DNA of 64,000 nt from Ostreococcus lucimarinus CCE9901 (taxonomy: Eukaryota; Chlorophyta; Mamiellophyceae; Mamiellales; Bathycoccaceae), in the NCBI RefSeq assembly GCF_000092065.1, contig NC_009361.1, forward strand, positions 558,001 to 622,000. Direction: 5' to 3'. The position numbers were made by a program, and so were the translations under genes. Under the pieces are notes generated by a model. That model was not told the DNA's origin, did not search any database, and was given only the letters and a program-made list of their open reading frames with translations. Shown here piece after piece: positions 1 to 10,045 of this stretch (positions are counted from its first letter, which is position 1; each line of letters opens with the position of its first letter).

Positions 1-779
1 ATGAAAAATTGCGATCCATTCGTGTTTGGTCCCCGATTAGCCATGGACAACACACCTGCGTCGTCGTGTGATATCCCAAACGCCTCGTCGTCGAAATCTT
101 CGCCGTACACGCTCTCACCTCCTTGTCCGTTCTGCAGCGTGAAATCTCCACCCTGACACACGAACCCTTTGACTATTCTATGCAAACACGACCCTTCGTA
201 CGTTAATTTCTTTCCACTCTTCGCGCTCAGACCCTTCTCTCCCGTGCAAAGCGCTCTAAAATTTTCCACCGTCTTTGGCGCGTGCTTTCCGTACAACCCA
301 AACACGATTCGCCCTCTCGCCTTTCCATTCACGCTGACGTCAAAGTAACACTTACACGTCACCGTGACGTCTCCCGGGGGTGGTAAATCGCTCTCTAACA
401 CTTTCTCCCACGCGTCGTATCGGTTCGCCTTTTCCAACGTCACCGTCACGCGCTCGAGCTCTTTCTCCCAGTAGCACCCGTCGACGTCCACCGCGCTCGG
501 AAACGCGCCCTCGACGACGGCGACGCCGTCATCCAGCGTGCAAACGCGCATGTGATCGCTGAAAATCTTCACGTCGAGCACCGCGCGCGGGATGTCGCGC
601 GGGAGAGTGATTTCGAGCTCGACTTCGGAATGTCCCGGTGGCGCTTTGACTTTGACGCGCACGTCGTCGACGTGTCTCAACAGCGCCTCGGCGGCGCGCG
701 AGAGTGAGCGGTGACGATGGTTCGACGCCCGAGATGCGCTCGCACGGAGCGCGCGTGGGACGTCGTGGGGACGCAACAT
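1..779 (-). CDS. Cyclophilin-type peptidyl-prolyl isomerase with N-terminal CS (p23/NudC-like) domain, partial
   Basis: The reading frame is open from the ATG at 777-779 to the left edge, so the C-terminus is missing. Residues about 35-125 read as a CS domain: alternating beta strands, a '[11 protein letters not shown]' strand and the 'DGCYWEKE' region typical of NudC/p23 folds. From about residue 137 a cyclophilin domain begins. Residues near 197 give [15 protein letters not shown], carrying the catalytic Arg and the following Phe, and residues 246-259 give [14 protein letters not shown], the substrate-groove signature. The product should be a proline isomerase tethered to an Hsp90/dynein-type CS module, acting in protein folding in cytosol or nucleus. 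The start is the first ATG after an in-frame stop at 840-842. VPS35 ends 60 nt upstream on the same strand. Both domains are confident; the partner is inferred. Confidence 0.85.
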   Translation of the reverse strand, partial: MLRPHDVPRALRASASRASNHRHRSLSRAAEALLRHVDDVRVKVKAPPGHSEVELEITLPRDIPRAVLDVKIFSDHMRVCTLDDGVAVVEGAFPSAVDVDGCYWEKELERVTVTLEKANRYDAWEKVLESDLPPPGDVTVTCKCYFDVSVNGKARGRIVFGLYGKHAPKTVENFRALCTGEKGLSAKSGKKLTYEGSCLHRIVKGFVCQGGDFTLQNGQGGESVYGEDFDDEAFGISHDDAGVLSMANRGPNTNGSQFF

Positions 780-839
780 GGAGGGACGAGTTGTGCGGAG
801 ACGGCTGCGCAGAAGAGGGAGTGATTTACAAATGCGCGG

Positions 840-3272
840 CTAAACGACGAGCGTGCTGTACCTATCCGCGGTGCCGTCCTCTACTTTGTGTTTCTGCTGT
901 CGGATATGTGTGAGGGTGTTCGCGTACGATTGTTCGACGTCGCGTAAGGCGCCGATGGATTCGGCGTTGCGAACGTCGCCCACGCTCGACAGCTCGGTGT
1001 TGATCATGTCGATGAGCGCTTGCAATGCCTCGACGGTGACGGAAGTACATCCCTCAGGAGTTTTATCGTAAAAGTACAGGTATTTGTTCAGGATGCCGAC
1101 GTAGAGCCCGAGAGCTTCGATTCGGTTCGCCGCGTTGCCGCCAAAGGTGTCTCGCACGGCGTTGGCTATTTTCACCGATTTCTTCAAGCACGACGCCACG
1201 GAATCGCTATCTTTCACCGTCTCGGTCCAAAATAAGTGTGCGCACGTGTACGCTCCCACGCATTGATCTGGTTTCTTCAGCAAACGCGCGCTATAGCCTG
1301 TAGTTTTGTGCACCAAAGATTCGCGGCTGTCGGCACCAAAGACATTCACTTTGTGCAACGTGCCGATAATTATGAAGAGCAAATTCACCTGTTTCTTCGT
1401 ATCGGTGATGTTTTCTTCGTAAAGTACGAAAGCGCGTTCGAAGAACTCGTACGCGATGGACTCTAAGTTTGCCACCGCGGCAAGTTGTGCGGCTTCGAGG
1501 AAGAGCTTCAGCGCCTTTTCGTGACGTCCGGCCACCTCCGTGAGCGCGGTGATGCTCTTGTGCACAAAGTGAAGCGACTTCTTTAGCCACGGTGACTTGA
1601 CCTCTATCGGCGTCGTAAATGAAATCGCTTCTTTGTCGTCATTGTTCGCATCGGCGGGCACCTCGTCGTCATCCTTCAAAGCCGCAGCCTTTTCTGAAGG
1701 CTTTTCGGCGCGCTCGGCTAGGACAATATCTCTCCCACAAGCGATGCCCGCAAACACGAGCGCGGGAAATGTGTGACGAATTCGCCGAGGTCCGCCTTTC
1801 AGCAAAATGTCGTACGCGGTGTTCAGCATTTCGAGTTGAAGCTCGTGATTATCTTCGGGAGCCTTGATCAAATGTACCACGCGTGCCACGACGTTTTGTT
1901 CCTCGGCAATCGCGGCGCTTCGCTCTTTCTCGACATCTTCCATCGCCTGTGAAGCTTCCTTTGCATCCGCGGACACGACACAGTCTATGAAGTCGTAAAG
2001 CATTTTCACGTGATCCACCGTCGTCAGCGTGCTTCTATTCTTCACCAAAGTTTGCACCACGCCGAGTGCGACTTTTTTCTTCGTGTCTTCGTCCAGCAGC
2101 GCGATGACTTTCGGATACGACTTCAACGAGAGTACGACGGACAGCTCGCACGATTCTAATGGATCGCTAAGTAACGTTGAAAGCTGCTGCGCGACCTCTG
2201 GATCCGTGATTGGAAGTTTACTCTGCAAGGAGTTCGCCAGTGCGAGCAAAATGTCGTCCAAAGTACCCGCTTCGGTGATTTGCAGCTTTCTCGCAAACGC
2301 CATCAACGCCGCGTACATGCCTATAATTTCCTTCGCCGGTACGTCATCGTGTGCTCCAATGATCGCTTGGCAGCATTCAAACGATTTCGGGAACACATCC
2401 GCGGCCTCAAACTCTGACTTTGCCTCGGGAGTTTCCTCGGCGTAACTCAGCAACCGCCCAAGAAGCGCGTTGAGAATCGAACCGACTCGCACATTCGCGC
2501 GCAACATCGACATCGTGGAGAACACTTCTTCGAACGTCGCCAGGTGATATTCGTCCGGAAACACCTGGATGAGTACGTCCAACAAGTACGGCTGTGCGAG
2601 CTCGTCCTTGCAATTCACGACCTGTTCCAGAATGCGCGGTAACACTGTCTCGCGATACAGCTGCAAATCCACGCCCTCGAGCTGAGACAGCGCGAGCAAG
2701 TTCTTCCCCACGAGATCTCGTAGCTCTTCCCGCTCGCCCTCTCGACGCTTCTTCCCGTTTGACGGTCCGATGTGTTGCATACGAACCCACAACTTGTTCA
2801 TCTCGGTGAAATTTTGCAACAAAAACTCCACCGCGTCGTCGATGTTCCCTCCCTCGCCTTCGTACCGCGATCCTTTATCCGGCAACAACCCCTTACTCAT
2901 CTGACTCAAATACGCTCTCAAGAACAACCCGTGCATCGGTTGCTGCACCCCGCGCGTCATCTCCACCAAATCCATCAACACGTCCCTCGCGCTCCCCTCT
3001 CCCAGCTCCACGTACGTCGCCCCAACCGTGATCAGCAGGTACAATCGCGGCAGTATGTTCCCCGCGTGTTGCACTAACTCGTACAACTCCACGCACGACC
3101 GTCCGTGTCGAGACTTATCCCCAAAGAACCGTCGCAGGTGCATCAACTCGTCGCTCGCCGCGATGTACAGCTCGTAGTACCCGCGCGGCGCCGGCGTCGT
3201 CGCCCGCAGTTCGCCCAGCATCAAGCTCGCGCACTTCAGCGCCTCGCGCAGGTTATCCTCGTCCTGATCCAT
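840..3272 (-). CDS. VPS35: Retromer cargo-recognition subunit VPS35
   Basis: An 810-residue protein, close to the usual 790-800 of VPS35. It is an all-helical solenoid; residues 75-80 read PRLYLL, the signature through which VPS35 contacts VPS26, followed by 'ITVGATYVE' and the helix ending in 'MHGLFLRAYLSQM' characteristic of the family N-terminus. The protein works in endosome-to-Golgi recycling with VPS26 and VPS29. The frame is open to 3341, but that end has only a TTG. The ATG at 3270-3272 (MDQDEDNL) fits family N-termini and leaves a 297-nt divergent region before the acyltransferase gene. A charged insertion (about residues 555-580, Lys/Glu/Asp-rich) is the main deviation. No intron is evident. 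Confidence 0.93.
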   Translation of the reverse strand: MDQDEDNLREALKCASLMLGELRATTPAPRGYYELYIAASDELMHLRRFFGDKSRHGRSCVELYELVQHAGNILPRLYLLITVGATYVELGEGSARDVLMDLVEMTRGVQQPMHGLFLRAYLSQMSKGLLPDKGSRYEGEGGNIDDAVEFLLQNFTEMNKLWVRMQHIGPSNGKKRREGEREELRDLVGKNLLALSQLEGVDLQLYRETVLPRILEQVVNCKDELAQPYLLDVLIQVFPDEYHLATFEEVFSTMSMLRANVRVGSILNALLGRLLSYAEETPEAKSEFEAADVFPKSFECCQAIIGAHDDVPAKEIIGMYAALMAFARKLQITEAGTLDDILLALANSLQSKLPITDPEVAQQLSTLLSDPLESCELSVVLSLKSYPKVIALLDEDTKKKVALGVVQTLVKNRSTLTTVDHVKMLYDFIDCVVSADAKEASQAMEDVEKERSAAIAEEQNVVARVVHLIKAPEDNHELQLEMLNTAYDILLKGGPRRIRHTFPALVFAGIACGRDIVLAERAEKPSEKAAALKDDDEVPADANNDDKEAISFTTPIEVKSPWLKKSLHFVHKSITALTEVAGRHEKALKLFLEAAQLAAVANLESIAYEFFERAFVLYEENITDTKKQVNLLFIIIGTLHKVNVFGADSRESLVHKTTGYSARLLKKPDQCVGAYTCAHLFWTETVKDSDSVASCLKKSVKIANAVRDTFGGNAANRIEALGLYVGILNKYLYFYDKTPEGCTSVTVEALQALIDMINTELSSVGDVRNAESIGALRDVEQSYANTLTHIRQQKHKVEDGTADRYSTLVV

Positions 3273-3569
3273 CGCGATCCGATCGTCGTCGTCGTCAGTC
3301 GTCGTCGAGCGCGCGTCGCCAGTCGCGTCGCGTCGAATCAATCAATCGAATCAATCGCGCAATCATCGCGTCGCCGTCGCGCGTCGCGTCGCGCACCGCC
3401 GCCCGTTTCATGCGAAACGCGTGCTCTTTCACCGACGCCTTCGCCTCGTCCAACCACCGCGCCGCGCGCGCCGGATCGGCGTCGCGCGCGTCCGCGCGCT
3501 GCATCGTCGAGGAGTGCGGCGTCGTCGGCACTCCACCGCGCGACGCGACGACTCGCGACGACGGCGACG
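3273..3569. promoter_or_regulatory. Divergent promoter region between VPS35 and the acyltransferase
   Basis: This 297-nt region lies between the two divergent start codons and should hold both promoters. It is extremely rich in CG and GAC/GTC steps and has no stops in several frames, which creates spurious long open frames on both strands. I see no clear TATA box. Confidence 0.4.
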
Positions 3570-3580
3570 ATGGCGCTCGC

Positions 3581-3611
<31 letters not shown>

Positions 3612-4586
3612 CGCGCGCTCGCCGCGCGCGGGCGCGTCGCGCGCGACCGTCGCGCGCGCGCGACGACGCGACGCGACGGTTTATCCATCGGCGCGGCGAC
3701 GACGACGCCGCGCGCGCGCGCGGCGTCGACGACGCGCGTCTCGAGCGCGCGCGCGCGCGCGACGGTCGTCGTGAGCGCGCGCGCGAGGTCGCGAACGACG
3801 GCGCGCGCGGCGGAGGGCGCGGCGGCGGCGCCGAGCCCGAGCGGCGCCGAGGGTAAGGCTGGGTTCGACTTGGGCGCGCGCGTCAGAGCGATCGCGTTCT
3901 TCGTCACGTCCTTCTCTCTCGCCGTGCCGCTGATATGCATCATGGCGATGCTGTTTCCGCTGTGCTGGGTGTTCGATCGCACGCGGAGGAGCGCGCTGAG
4001 CTTTTGTAACGACGTGTGGGCGACGGTGTCGACGGCGCTCTTCTTCCCAATCGTCGTGGAGGGACGGGAACACCTGCCGCGTCACGATGAGGCGGCGGTG
4101 TACGTCGCGAATCACGCGTCGTTTATGGACATTTACTCGATGTTTCATCTGCGACGGCCGTTTAAGTTTATCTCGAAGACGAGCAACTTTTTGATTCCCG
4201 TCGTCGGGTGGTCGATGTTTCTCACGGGGCACGTACCGTTGAAGCGCATGGAGCGTCGCTCGCAGATGGAGACGCTGAAGAAGTGTCGGGAGATGCTCGC
4301 CGATGGGGGTTCGGTGTTATTCTTTCCCGAAGGCACGCGAAGCGCGACTGGGAAGATGGCGGCGTTTAAAAAGGGCGCGTTTAGCGTCGCCGCCAAGGAA
4401 AACGTGCCAGTCATCCCCGTCACCATCGTCGGCGCCCACGAAGCCATGGCGAGCGGGAAGGAGTACGAGTTGCACAACGCCGGCATCAAGGTCATCGTGC
4501 ACCCGCGAATACAATCCACCGACGCCGACGATCTGTGTGCGCGTTCGGAAAAGATCATCAAGGAGGCGCTCGTGAACAACTCGTGA
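3570..4586 (+). CDS. 1-acyl-sn-glycerol-3-phosphate acyltransferase (LPAAT), probably plastidial
   Basis: A 338-residue PlsC-family protein that should transfer an acyl chain to lysophosphatidate, giving phosphatidate for membrane or storage lipid. Residues 181-187 read NHASFMD, the NHxxxxD catalytic box. Residues 252-258 read FPEGTRS, the substrate-binding box, and a 'PVIPVTIVGAHEAM' strand follows. A hydrophobic stretch at about 107-135 would anchor it in the membrane. The first 80 residues are Ala/Thr/Arg/Ser-rich with almost no acidic residues, as in a chloroplast transit peptide, which suggests the plastid enzyme. The frame continues upstream to 3105 across the VPS35 start, so the ATG at 3570 followed by MALAAAATTT is the better start. 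Confidence 0.9.
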
Positions 4587-4819
4587 GCGGACGACGCGTC
4601 CGCGACTCGACGACGAGCGCCCCGATTCACCTTTCCCTCGCGCGCGGCGAGGGCGCCAAAATTGTAATACATCAAAAAGCCGTAGTAGGCGTCGAGCGCG
4701 CGCGCCGAGCGCCGCGCGCTGCGCGCCGTCGCCTTCGCGGGCGTCCCGCCTCGCGTCTCGTCGCCGCCGCGCGCGTCCGCAGACGCGGTCGCGCGCGCGA
4801 GGCGCCGCGTCGTCGCGAC

Positions 4820-6541
4820 ATGCCGCTCCCGCTCGATGTCACCGCGCGCGTCGCCGTCGCGCGCGCCGTCTCGGACGTCGACGCGCGCGCCGTCGTCGCG
4901 TTCGCCCTCGCGTTCGCCCTCGTCGTCGCCCTCGTCGTCGTCGCGCGCGCGCGGCGCGTCCTCGCGCGCGCGAACGTCGCCGCCGTGCGCTGGCGACCAA
5001 AGTTCTTGTGGCGGTTGTACCAGCGAAGCGCGCGGTCGCTGCTTCGGCGGGTGGAGGACAGGTTCTCGAGGACGGCGCGCGACGGCGGCGGCTCGGGACG
5101 ACGCGCGTTCGGCGCCGTCGTCGGCGCGTGCCCGTTCGTGCACGTGGGAGAAGCGAAATTGGCGAGGGACGTGCTTCGAGGAACGACGGTGAAATCGCCG
5201 CTGTATCACGCGTTCGAGGCGTTTTCGGGGACGGGGATATTCACCGCCGAGGGCGAGGATTGGGAAGGGAAGCGCGGCGAGGTGTTGCGGGCGTTTCACG
5301 CGGTTGGATTGCAGGCGTTGAGAGATCGCGCGGTGGAAGAAAGCGCGAGAATCGTTCGTGGGATGAAGCTAGAGCTCGAGCGGGGCGGGACGAGGGAGAT
5401 GGAGACGCTCGCGTTGCCGACGCTTCAGCGCTTGGCGTTGCGAGTGACGTTCGGGTATCTCACGGGGAATTCTCTCGCCGAGGCGTGCGCCGAGGTGGGA
5501 CGCGCGCAGGCGGACGTGGAGTCCGAGTATTTAGCCGCCGCGACGACGTTGAGGCATTTGATTCCCGCGCGCGCGCGGAGCATTTGGATATTTAGTGATT
5601 TTTTATACGGGTTGACACCGGTGGGTCGGCTCGAGGCGAAAAATATTAGGACGACCCGCATGTTGTCGAGCTTGGCGCTGCGAACGGCGAAGAAAGACTC
5701 TCCGCTCGGGATGTTACGAGGAGGTGAGATGCATCTGCGCGAACGAGCGGTTCGCGTCGGCGACGACGAGTTCCCCAAGGGACTCCTCGACGAGACGACG
5801 ACGCTTTTGTTCGCCGGTCACGACACGCAGAGCGCGACGTTATCTTGGGGTCTTCTGCGGCTCGTAGACAACGAGAAAATTCAGAACGAATTGCGCGTGA
5901 GTTTATTTGACGATGTGATCGTCGAAGCGTTGGGTCTACCGTCGAAGCGTCGGAAAAAACGCGCGTCGTCAGACGGTAAAAAAGCGGCGTGGGCCACGTC
6001 CGCGTTCGCTCCGATGCTCGAATCCGTGATTCGGGAGACGCTTCGTCTGCACCCAGTAGCGCCGCTCGTCGTGCGTATGCTTTCGGCAGACGTTAGTAGC
6101 GCCGAGATGACGATCCCGAAAGGTTGTGCGGTGGGCGTGTGGCTGAGTTCGGTGCACCGCGACGACGCGGTGTGGGATCGACCGGAGGAGTTCGACCCAA
6201 AGCGATGGACTGCAACTTCGCACGCGCGAACGGGTTCGACGGGTAGTTTCACGGAAGATAGCGAAGAAGATTCGAGTCTGGGGCCGGCATCAGGTAAGCC
6301 CGCGAGCGGGCTCAAGCATAAGGGCGTCGGGTACATGCCGTTCGCGTACGGTCCTCGTTCGTGCGTCGGGCAACACTTAGCTCAAGTCACGATGCGCGTC
6401 GCGCTCGCGCATCTCATCGAGGCGTTCGAGTTCGCGCCGAGCGCGGACGTTGACGCGTCGACACCGTCTGTGGGTTTCACGGTCACGCCGAGCACGGGCG
6501 CACCCTTACGAATTCGACTGGCGACGAAAATTGATCCATAG
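4820..6541 (+). CDS. Cytochrome P450 monooxygenase, membrane anchored
   Basis: A 573-residue P450. A hydrophobic segment at about 24-42 is an N-terminal membrane anchor. The I-helix oxygen-binding motif is FAGHDTQSA (about 331-339), the K-helix ExxR is ETLRLHP (about 406), a PERF-like PEEFDPKRW follows, and the haem-binding loop FAYGPRSCVG has the cysteine ligand near 515. Two hydrophilic insertions stand out: a basic KRRKKR-containing one between the I and K helices, and a Ser/Gly/Lys-rich one of about 40 residues between PERF and the haem loop. The substrate cannot be told; the layout recalls plant fatty-acid or isoprenoid hydroxylases, but I do not assign a family. The frame extends upstream to 4535 inside the LPAAT gene; the ATG at 4820 is preferred because the anchor follows it. 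Confidence 0.92.
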   Translation: MPLPLDVTARVAVARAVSDVDARAVVAFALAFALVVALVVVARARRVLARANVAAVRWRPKFLWRLYQRSARSLLRRVEDRFSRTARDGGGSGRRAFGAVVGACPFVHVGEAKLARDVLRGTTVKSPLYHAFEAFSGTGIFTAEGEDWEGKRGEVLRAFHAVGLQALRDRAVEESARIVRGMKLELERGGTREMETLALPTLQRLALRVTFGYLTGNSLAEACAEVGRAQADVESEYLAAATTLRHLIPARARSIWIFSDFLYGLTPVGRLEAKNIRTTRMLSSLALRTAKKDSPLGMLRGGEMHLRERAVRVGDDEFPKGLLDETTTLLFAGHDTQSATLSWGLLRLVDNEKIQNELRVSLFDDVIVEALGLPSKRRKKRASSDGKKAAWATSAFAPMLESVIRETLRLHPVAPLVVRMLSADVSSAEMTIPKGCAVGVWLSSVHRDDAVWDRPEEFDPKRWTATSHARTGSTGSFTEDSEEDSSLGPASGKPASGLKHKGVGYMPFAYGPRSCVGQHLAQVTMRVALAHLIEAFEFAPSADVDASTPSVGFTVTPSTGAPLRIRLATKIDP

Positions 6542-6670
6542 CGCGGCACTAGTAGCAAAAACAATTCTTTCCATAAAATTAATACTTGTTTAACACGAAA
6601 CCACACGCTCACGAGCGGTCCCATCGCGCGCGCGCTAAGTTGCTACGCTAAATGCACCAGAACGACGCCA

Positions 6671-7225
6671 TCAATCCCATTTCGTCTCGAATCCCGCGGC
6701 CGTCAATCGTCTGCGAAGCTCTAACGCCCGCTTCGGCGTCGTCGGATACAACGCCGTGTGTTCGTCGATGTCCACGTAACTCACCCCAGCCTCATCCGCG
6801 ACGGCTTTTGCGTCGTGATAACGCACGCGACTCTTCAACTCTTGACTCATCCGTCCATCGCCGTACTTCGCGTCGCCCGCGCGCGGCACCTTCCAGTTGC
6901 CCACGAGATACCACCTTTGCTCGCCTTGATCCTCCGCGTAGTACAAATCGCTCACGTCGATCCCGCGCGCGGCGCAATCCTCGAGCGCTCGATCGACGTC
7001 CGATCCCTGTTTCGCCTTCCCCAGCCCCAGCGCGGCGACGCGCGCGCCAAAGACGATGAAACCGGCTTTGATGCCCGAGTCGAGCGTCACGATTTCGGAT
7101 AATCCGGAGGATTCAACCGCGCGTCGCGGCGCGCACACCGCGCGTCGACCGCGCGATGCGACGCGGTTCGACGACGCGCGACCGCACGCGAGTTCGCGCG
7201 CGTTGGCGCACCGCGCGGACGCCAT
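6671..7225 (-). CDS. Unknown protein with plastid-type leader
   Basis: A 184-residue protein I do not recognise. The first 40 or so residues are rich in Ala, Arg and Ser, like a transit peptide. The rest is a compact alpha/beta-looking region: a hydrophobic strand 'AGFIVFGARVAALGLG' and a 'YYAEDQGEQRWYLVGNWKVP' segment with conserved-looking aromatic residues. It ends with 'RRRLTAAGFETKWD'. Start ATG 7223-7225. The gene is divergent from the CCDC25 homologue with only 44 nt between the start codons, so the two may be co-expressed. It faces the P450 gene tail to tail. Plastid location is an inference from the leader only. Confidence 0.7.
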   Translation of the reverse strand: MASARCANARELACGRASSNRVASRGRRAVCAPRRAVESSGLSEIVTLDSGIKAGFIVFGARVAALGLGKAKQGSDVDRALEDCAARGIDVSDLYYAEDQGEQRWYLVGNWKVPRAGDAKYGDGRMSQELKSRVRYHDAKAVADEAGVSYVDIDEHTALYPTTPKRALELRRRLTAAGFETKWD

Positions 7226-7269
7226 GACGCCACAATCTGACGCATCGCGTCGCGCCCATCCGTCCCCGC

Positions 7270-7926
7270 ATGGTGCTGTACTACACCCCCGCGGACGCGG
7301 CGACGACGGGGCACGTCATCTACGTCGGCAGGGACAAGGTGGAGAACGAGGACTTGATAAAATATGGCCTCGAGCACGACGTGTGGTTTCACGTCGATAA
7401 GCTCTCGAGCGCGCACGTGTACCTGAGGATGCGACCGGGACAGACGATGGATGACATCACTGCCGAAGAGTTGCGCGACTGCGCGCAGCTCGTCAAGGCG
7501 AATTCGATCGCGGGGAACAAACAGAACGATTTGCACGTGATTTACACGCCGTGGGGGAATCTGCTGAAGCGAGGGGACATGGACGTCGGACAGGTGTCGT
7601 TCAAGGATGAGTCGAACGCGCTCGTGCGGCGGGTCAAGGTGAAGACGCGCGATAACGAAATCGTGAACCGATTGAATAAGACGAAGGTGGAGGCGTATCC
7701 GGACTTGCACGCGGAGCGGGAGGCTTTCGAGGAGAGCGTGCGACAGGCGAAGAAGGAGGCGTATAGGATCGAGGAGGCGAAGCGATTGGAGGAGGAGCGC
7801 GCGAGAAAAGCCGACATCGAAGCGCGAGACTACAAGCACATCATGGTCGACGAAAAGATGAAATCTAACAAGGAAATGGCGAAGAAGTACGAATCTTACG
7901 AGGATGCCGAGGATGACTTCATGTAG
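7270..7926 (+). CDS. CCDC25 / Jlp2 homologue (NFACT-R domain protein)
   Basis: A 218-residue protein matching the CCDC25 family along its whole length. It begins MVLYYTPA, followed by a 'VGRDKVENEDLIKYG' block and 'DVWFHVDKLSSAHVYLR', then 'DCAQLVKANSIAGNKQN' and 'DMDVGQVSF'. These belong to the NFACT-R (DUF814) fold at about residues 1-115. Residues 130-190 form a charged coiled coil rich in Glu, Arg and Lys, and the protein ends in an acidic tail finishing DDFM, as in the animal proteins. The family has been linked to RNA or DNA binding; the function in algae is not known. It is intronless, and the start is fixed by the family N-terminus. Confidence 0.9.
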   Translation: MVLYYTPADAATTGHVIYVGRDKVENEDLIKYGLEHDVWFHVDKLSSAHVYLRMRPGQTMDDITAEELRDCAQLVKANSIAGNKQNDLHVIYTPWGNLLKRGDMDVGQVSFKDESNALVRRVKVKTRDNEIVNRLNKTKVEAYPDLHAEREAFEESVRQAKKEAYRIEEAKRLEEERARKADIEARDYKHIMVDEKMKSNKEMAKKYESYEDAEDDFM

Positions 7927-8113
7927 GTAGCGTAGCTTTTTAATTTTTCAGTATGTCTCATAACACTCGATATTTCACTTTGTGCGCGAACCGGGCTAAT
8001 GGATGGCTCTGAAAAGCGAGAGCGCACGAGTTTGGATTTAATGCACGTGCAGTAGGACAGCGGAACTGGCCGCTCTGTCGCGAAGCTTCATCTCTACTAT
8101 GGAGGCTTGCACC

Positions 8114-9355
8114 TTAGATGAGATCGGCGACGTTGGAGGGAAGTTCCTCGATGACCGTTTGGTAGAAACGTTGGATGTCTTGGAGGAGACGTTCGTCTTC
8201 GGCGGTAACAAAGTTGATGGAAACACCCTTACGACCGAAACGACCGGAACGACCGATACGGTGAAGGTAGTTTTCGGGTTGCGTGGGCAAGTCATAGTTG
8301 ATGACCAAGGAAACTTGCTGGACGTCGATACCACGGGCGAGTAAATCGGTGGTGATCAACACGCGGGAAGAACCAGAGCGGAACTCGCGCATAATGACGT
8401 CACGAGTGTTTTGGTCCATGTCACCGTGCGTGGCGGAGACGGTGAAATCGCGGGCTCGCATGTTATCCGTGAGCCAGTCGACCTTGCGGCGGGTGTTGGC
8501 GAAGATGACGGACTGCGTAATCGCGAGCGTCTCGTACAAGTCGCACAACGTGTCCAACTTCCATTGTTCCTTGTCGACGTTGACGTAGAACTGCTTGATA
8601 CCTTCAAGGGTGAGCTCATCACGCTTGACCAAAATGCGCACCGGCTTGGTCATGAACTTGCGCGTGATCTCGAGCGCTTCCGGCGGGAGCGTCGCGGAGA
8701 AAACACCAACTTGCACCTTCGGCGGGAGCAAGGTGAAAATGTCGTAAATTTGATCCTTGAAACCGCGGGAAAGCATTTCATCGGCTTCATCGAGAGCGAA
8801 AATCTTGATAGAATCGCTCTTCAACGCGCGTCGACGAAGCATATCGTACACCCGACCCGGGGTACCGACGATGACGTGCACACCGGCTTGAAGGATGCGG
8901 GTGTCTTCGCGGACGGAGGTACCACCGACGCACGCGTGGCACTTGACTTGAAGGTAGTCGCCCAAGGCGCGCATAACCTTTTCAATCTGCTGCGCCAACT
9001 CGCGGGTCGGCGCCAAAACGAGCGCTTGGCACTCGTGAACGGAGTAATCCAAGCTTTGCAAGATACCAGCGCAGAAAGTCGCCGTCTTACCCGTACCGGA
9101 TTGCGCTTGCTGAATGACGTCGAAGCCCTTCGAAAACGGCACGATGCCCCGTTGCTGAATAGCAGACGGCTTTTCGAAACCATACGCGTAGATCCCGCGC
9201 AACAAGTTCTCTTGCAAGTTCATCGTATCGAACGTTTCGTGCACCTCGGTCCACTCCGTGATGCCACCCTCTCCGTTCTCATCCTGGTCATCCTTGAGGA
9301 GTTCCTCCATGCCGCGATCGTAGTTCGCGTCGTCGAATCCGCCTTCTCCAGACAT
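8114..9355 (-). CDS. EIF4A: Eukaryotic initiation factor 4A (DEAD-box RNA helicase)
   Basis: 413 residues, the usual eIF4A length. The Q motif lies around residues 60-68, motif I is AQSGTGKT (84-91), then PTREL, TPGR, DEAD (189-192) and SAT (220-222), with [13 protein letters not shown] near the C-terminus. The C-terminal block '[29 protein letters not shown]' is cut here to its key words: LLARGID and PTQPENY are those of cytoplasmic eIF4A rather than of the exon-junction helicase eIF4A-III. It unwinds 5' leader structure in cap-dependent initiation. Codon use is unusually even, with few rare triplets, as expected for a highly expressed gene. The ATG lies at 9353-9355. Confidence 0.95.
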   Translation of the reverse strand: MSGEGGFDDANYDRGMEELLKDDQDENGEGGITEWTEVHETFDTMNLQENLLRGIYAYGFEKPSAIQQRGIVPFSKGFDVIQQAQSGTGKTATFCAGILQSLDYSVHECQALVLAPTRELAQQIEKVMRALGDYLQVKCHACVGGTSVREDTRILQAGVHVIVGTPGRVYDMLRRRALKSDSIKIFALDEADEMLSRGFKDQIYDIFTLLPPKVQVGVFSATLPPEALEITRKFMTKPVRILVKRDELTLEGIKQFYVNVDKEQWKLDTLCDLYETLAITQSVIFANTRRKVDWLTDNMRARDFTVSATHGDMDQNTRDVIMREFRSGSSRVLITTDLLARGIDVQQVSLVINYDLPTQPENYLHRIGRSGRFGRKGVSINFVTAEDERLLQDIQRFYQTVIEELPSNVADLI

Positions 9356-10045
9356 GATTTATGCGTTTCTTTCGTGTGCTGTCGATCGAGTACGTCACGG
9401 ACACCGTCAGTCTTCATTCACCGCGTCTTCATCCCCCCCCCCCAGCCGTCGTTCGACGCCCCGCGTCCGAGACCTCGATCGCTAAGATTGACTCCGATGG
9501 AATCCATCCCGCGGCGGCGCCATCGCCGCCATCGCATTCGCCCCGTCGACGCCGTCACCGATCGCGCCTCGCCGCCGTCGACGCCGCGCGACGATCGCGA
9601 AATCCACTCCCGATCGTTCGCCGCGCGAGCGCGCGCGAACGTCCGATCGCGCGCGCGCGATCGCGCGCATTCGCGACGCGCCGCCGCATCGCGATGCGAT
9701 GCGCGGATTCGCGCGCATCTTCTCGCGTCTTCGCGCGTCGCGCGACGCGGTCGCGGTCGCGCGCGCGCGCGTCCGCGCGCGATCGAAATCGACGAACCTT
9801 TTGTGGGTGCGTTAGGGTGCGGTCGTGCGTTTCAAACGCGACTGTGTGCGGTCGTCGCGTCGCGCGCAGGGCTTGCGCGCGCGGGCGATAAGACGCAGAT
9901 TTCGCGCCTCGTTATTTAGGGTTTATGTTGATACATGTATTTTGTGTTTATATATGTAATGTCGGCGACCGCGACGACGCGACGACGCGCGCGCGCGCGC
10001 ACACGCCCGCGCGCGCGCGACGCGTCGAGCGATCGCGAGCGCGCG
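9356..10045. promoter_or_regulatory. Divergent promoter region between eIF4A and riboflavin synthase
   Basis: 690 nt without a convincing gene. It holds a run of 11 C at 9433-9443, a long CG-rich block (9590-9800) and then an abrupt AT-rich patch at 9911-9958 with a TATA-like 'tttatatatg' near 9949. The patch is a good candidate for the riboflavin synthase core promoter. Long open frames here are by-products of base composition. Confidence 0.45.

Noticed and set aside
4145-5299. 384-residue open frame on the minus strand opposite LPAAT and the P450
   Set aside because: Antisense to two genes with clear catalytic motifs; low-complexity Arg/Ala translation.
8114-9355. eIF4A-III of the exon-junction complex
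   Set aside because: The C-terminal words LLARGID and PTQPENY are those of cytoplasmic eIF4A; eIF4A-III usually reads VWARGLD and a different following block.
8411-9919. 502-residue open frame on the plus strand opposite eIF4A
   Set aside because: It is the antisense of a highly conserved gene and then runs into CG-rich intergenic sequence; its translation has no protein-like pattern.
9911-9960. Possible fourth copy of the AT-rich repeat upstream of riboflavin synthase (gttgatacatgtat...)
   Set aside because: Only gttgat and scattered tat/gta words agree with the reverse complement of the core at 19874; the alignment needs several gaps and is not convincing.
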